A stretch of 14,727 bases of DNA from NCBI RefSeq assembly GCF_016785185.1, contig NZ_JAEKDY010000089.1, one strand, 5' to 3'. Shown one piece after another: positions 12,597 through 14,727 of the stretch. The first letter of the stretch is position 1. The number at the start of each line of letters is the position of its first letter. The DNA comes from Heyndrickxia sporothermodurans. GTDB lineage: Bacteria > Bacillota > Bacilli > Bacillales > Bacillaceae_C. A model generated the notes under the pieces. It did no database searches. It was not told the DNA's origin and was given only the letters and a program-made list of their open reading frames with translations. A program made the position numbers and the translations under genes.

Positions 12597-12833
12597 TTAC
12601 TCCAACACGCGCATCGCATAGTGTAATGCTGTACCATGAGGCGTTTCTTTAAAAACATTTTTTAAATGTTTAACTGTATCATCTGATGATAAGTTTGTTG
12701 TCACTAAAAAAATGGATTTTATTTTTTCAGATTTAGTTAACTTAACTGTTACTTTTTCATCCTTGTATTCTTCAAAAAACTCATTAATAAATTTAATTTG
12801 ACCACATGAAATTTCAACAAATAATTCATTCAT
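12597..12833 (-). CDS. 78-aa unknown protein in the beta-glucoside operon
   Basis: I do not recognise this family. The protein is small, soluble and acidic-basic mixed, with an apparent alpha/beta pattern: MNELFVEISCGQIKFINEFF, then a strand KVTVKL (28-33), a hydrophobic strand SIFLVTT (40-46), a helix, and a C-terminal GTALHYAMRVLE (67-78). No signal or membrane segment is seen. It starts 15 bp after the IIC stop with GGAAAG 9 nt upstream and is followed 43 bp later by the kinase, so it is translated as part of the operon. Position suggests a role in beta-glucoside uptake or its control. Confidence 0.75.
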   Translation of the reverse strand: MNELFVEISCGQIKFINEFFEEYKDEKVTVKLTKSEKIKSIFLVTTNLSSDDTVKHLKNVFKETPHGTALHYAMRVLE

Positions 12834-12848
12834 AATCGTTTTCTTTCC

Positions 12849-14192
12849 TTACGCTGTTTTTTCTGATTCTGAGCTACTGCTAATACCGCTGCTTGCTGCT
12901 TTGTTTGAGGCAATAACGAACGGTAGGTAGATAATGGTTGATACCGCAAGACACAGGAAGCCTATAATTAAAGCAACCCAGTTCCCGCCAGTACCGAGAA
13001 ATGCAATAAGTGGTCCCGGTGTCGTCCACGGAACAGCATAGGCAATGGCAGGGATTAAGCCCGTTGATATTGCTACATAACCAATAACGACATTAACGGC
13101 AGGTACTATAATAAACGGAAGAATCAATATTGGATTTAATACAACCGGAAGCCCAAAAATAACTGGTTCGTTAATATTAAAAAGACCGGGAGCAATAGAT
13201 AATTTACCGATTTCGCGATAATCCTTCCGCCTCGATACCAAAAATATCGCTATTAATAAACCAAGTGTCATACCTGATCCACCATAGTTAGCGAAGGCAT
13301 CATTTATTGCCCAAGTAACAGGGTATGGTGCATCCCAAGCAGTGCCGTGTGCTGCAACATAATTCAAGTTTTCTAAGTTTGCTTCTGCAAACATCGCTTC
13401 ACGAATGGCCGCAACCGTGTTTGGTCCATGAATACCAAAGACCCATAATAGATTGGAAACAATACATAATACAACAAGTGAGAAGATATTTGTTCCCAAA
13501 TGTTTTAAAGGGGTCTGAAGTACCGCATAAATAAATTCGTGTAACCCATTTGGATAAAAAGCATTGATGATAGCGTTTCCAATTGCGAAAATAACAGTAA
13601 TAATAATAATTGGGAATAACACTTTAAATGAACGTGAGACTGCTGGCGGAACAGATGCGGGCATATTAATTTGCAATTTTTTAGACCTGGATAGTCGACT
13701 AAATAATTCACCGACAACAAGCCCTACGATAAGAGCAACAAATAGTCCTTGTGCACCAACCCATTGTGTCGATAAAAAGCTTGCACCATCTACCACTTTA
13801 TATGGTGGATAGATAATAAAAAATGTAGATAATCCAGTTAAACCACATAATAATTCATCGGCCTTCAAAGATATAGCCATATTCCTCGCGACGAGAAACA
13901 CGATAAACATTGATAAAATATTCGTAGATCCATTTAGTACGGGTGAAAAGACTGACTGAAGATCTGCTAAATTCGGAAATAATTTATGCAAAAATAAAAT
14001 TTTCGCAATAAAACCATCTGGTGCCAAAATGGCAAAGTTTAAAAGAACAATTAATGATCCCGCCAATGTAATTGGAAATGCCAATATGAAAGCATCACGT
14101 ATAGCTATAATATGCCTTTGTGAATTCAGTTTTGTTGCGATAGGAACGAGTGCCTTTTCGGCAACCTTTTCAAAAGTAGCCATAAACCCCAT
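12849..14192 (-). CDS. licC: PTS cellobiose/lichenan-family IIC permease
   Basis: This 447-residue membrane protein is the sugar channel of a lactose/cellobiose-family PTS. Many hydrophobic helices are visible (for example 34-55, 92-104, 145-162, 190-211, 308-320, 353-375 and 404-428). Family signatures are WVFGIHGPN (250-258) with His255 and NINEPVIFGLP (339-349). It imports beta-1,4/1,3-linked disaccharides such as cellobiose while IIB~P phosphorylates them. The C-terminal tail is Ser-rich and cytoplasmic (SSGISSSSESEK). The start has GGGGG 8 nt upstream. It is the second gene, 78 bp after the IIB gene. Confidence 0.92.
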   Translation of the reverse strand: MGFMATFEKVAEKALVPIATKLNSQRHIIAIRDAFILAFPITLAGSLIVLLNFAILAPDGFIAKILFLHKLFPNLADLQSVFSPVLNGSTNILSMFIVFLVARNMAISLKADELLCGLTGLSTFFIIYPPYKVVDGASFLSTQWVGAQGLFVALIVGLVVGELFSRLSRSKKLQINMPASVPPAVSRSFKVLFPIIIITVIFAIGNAIINAFYPNGLHEFIYAVLQTPLKHLGTNIFSLVVLCIVSNLLWVFGIHGPNTVAAIREAMFAEANLENLNYVAAHGTAWDAPYPVTWAINDAFANYGGSGMTLGLLIAIFLVSRRKDYREIGKLSIAPGLFNINEPVIFGLPVVLNPILILPFIIVPAVNVVIGYVAISTGLIPAIAYAVPWTTPGPLIAFLGTGGNWVALIIGFLCLAVSTIIYLPFVIASNKAASSGISSSSESEKTA

Positions 14193-14228
14193 AAAAAATT
14201 CCCCCTAAATAGTAAAATGGTTAATCAA

Positions 14229-14257
14229 TTTACACCGTGCTCCCCTTTGTGTGTAAA
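14229..14257. other. stem-loop between the IIB and IIC genes
   Basis: TTTACAC (14229-14235) pairs with GTGTAAA (14251-14257) over a 15-nt loop in the 78-bp gap. No T-run follows on the operon strand, so it is more likely an mRNA processing or stability element than a terminator. Confidence 0.4.
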
Positions 14258-14270
14258 AAACCAAACAATT

Positions 14271-14573
14271 TTATCCAATAAGAGCTAGCGCCTTCTCTAG
14301 AACTGCCTTTCCATTCATTGTCCCGTAATCCCTCATGTCAATTACTTCAACAGGTACCCTGCCTTCAATGATCGCATCGACTTGGGGTTTTTGGTAGCGA
14401 ACTTGTGGACCTAGTAAAACAACATCCACTTCACCCGCCACACTTTCACACTCAGATACAGGCAATGCAAAGATTTCAAGCTCCAATCCCTTTTCTTTTG
14501 CTGCATCTTTCATCTTATTAACTAGTAAACTCGTAGACATTCCTGCTGCACAAACTAATAAAAGTTTTTTCAT
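14271..14573 (-). CDS. licB: PTS lactose/cellobiose-family IIB component
   Basis: The 100-residue cytoplasmic protein has the IIB-Cel fold signature: MKKLLLVCAAGMSTSLLV, with Cys8 as the phosphorylated residue and the CxxGMSTS phosphate-binding loop. VDVVLLGPQVRYQ (49-61) and the final helix KAVLEKALAL are also typical. It takes phosphate from the IIA protein of the same operon and gives it to the sugar held by IIC. It is the first gene of the operon: GGGGGG lies 7 nt before the start, and a sigma-54-type promoter lies 84 bp upstream. Confidence 0.93.
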   Translation of the reverse strand: MKKLLLVCAAGMSTSLLVNKMKDAAKEKGLELEIFALPVSECESVAGEVDVVLLGPQVRYQKPQVDAIIEGRVPVEVIDMRDYGTMNGKAVLEKALALIG

Positions 14574-14656
14574 ATGGTTACCCCCCTGTAAGATGTCGTA
14601 TTGTCAAAACTTTTATATAAAATAGGCTATAAACTACCTTAATAGAGGGATTTTTG

Positions 14657-14672
14657 AGCAAAAAAATTGCCA
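14657..14672 (-). promoter_or_regulatory. sigma-54 (SigL) -24/-12 promoter of the beta-glucoside operon
   Basis: On the minus strand the site reads TGGCAATTTTTTTGCT. The consensus TGGCAC-N5-TTGCW is matched except one base (A for C), with the invariant GG and GC exactly 10 bp apart. It faces the IIB gene; transcription would start near 14646, giving a leader of about 72 nt. SigL promoters of this kind drive PTS operons such as lev in B. subtilis with a LevR-type activator. Confidence 0.8.
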
Positions 14673-14682
14673 CCCCCCTAAA

Positions 14683-14724
14683 TCTAAGGATAATTGAGGT
14701 TACCACACACCCAACAACCTTAGA
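14683..14724. promoter_or_regulatory. inverted repeat upstream of the sigma-54 promoter, possible activator site
   Basis: TCTAAGG (14683-14689) is complementary to CCTTAGA (14718-14724) with 28 nt between, just upstream of the -24 element as seen from the operon. Sigma-54 activators bind dyads upstream of their promoters. The window ends here, so the full site may be cut off. Confidence 0.35.
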
Positions 14725-14727
14725 AAA

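Noticed and set aside
14193..14727. CcpA cre site in front of the beta-glucoside operon
   Set aside because: No sequence close to WTGNAANCGNWWNCAW was found in the licB upstream region or the licB-licC gap; control may lie upstream of the window.

Overview
The window looks like chromosomal DNA of an endospore-forming Bacillaceae (Bacillus sensu lato). It is AT-rich, its ribosome-binding sites are strong (AAGGAGG type), it carries a Spo0E-family phosphatase gene, and its licBCAH-like beta-glucoside genes resemble those of Bacillus. Dispersed copies of a GTGTCAGG(T/C)ACC palindromic repeat, which I believe from memory is common in this family, also fit. The species cannot be told from the sequence.

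Left part (1-4530), loosely packed accessory DNA: a short lipoprotein (100-414, minus); a composite inverted repeat (581-707); a Spo0E-like gene (836-991, minus) with three Spo0A-box-like motifs spaced exactly 20 bp apart upstream; a largely empty stretch; an MFS drug-type exporter (1715-2938, minus) with a clear terminator and a hairpin-rich leader; an unrecognised 147-aa gene (3483-3926, minus); and, divergent from it, an XRE-family repressor (4113-4523, plus).

Middle part (4531-9742), DNA-handling functions: a REP-associated tyrosine transposase (RAYT) gene preceded by a perfect palindrome of the repeat it presumably mobilises; dprA and comM in tandem (minus), proteins that process incoming single-stranded DNA in natural transformation; and, divergent from them, a secreted ComEC/Rec2-like metallo-beta-lactamase-fold protein with a DUF3006 partner. 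The last pair is bracketed by 40-bp direct repeats (37 of 40 identical) carrying the same GTGTCAGG core. The right-hand copy has become half of a terminator-like hairpin between convergent genes.

Right part (9750-14727), a six-gene minus-strand operon for beta-glucoside use: PTS IIB, PTS IIC, a 78-aa unknown, a ROK sugar kinase (BglK-like), PTS IIA and a GH4 6-phospho-beta-glucosidase (LicH-like). The PTS imports and phosphorylates cellobiose-type sugars and the GH4 enzyme cleaves the phosphorylated product; the kinase could phosphorylate unphosphorylated beta-glucosides. A near-consensus sigma-54 (-24/-12) promoter lies in front of the first gene, with an inverted repeat upstream that could be an activator site. 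The operon is therefore probably SigL-dependent and driven by a LevR-type activator encoded outside the window.

Most noteworthy: the sigma-54 promoter, the RAYT with its family of repeat structures, the phased 0A-like boxes, the dprA-comM pair away from the usual topA neighbour, and the uncharacterised secreted MBL/DUF3006 unit.
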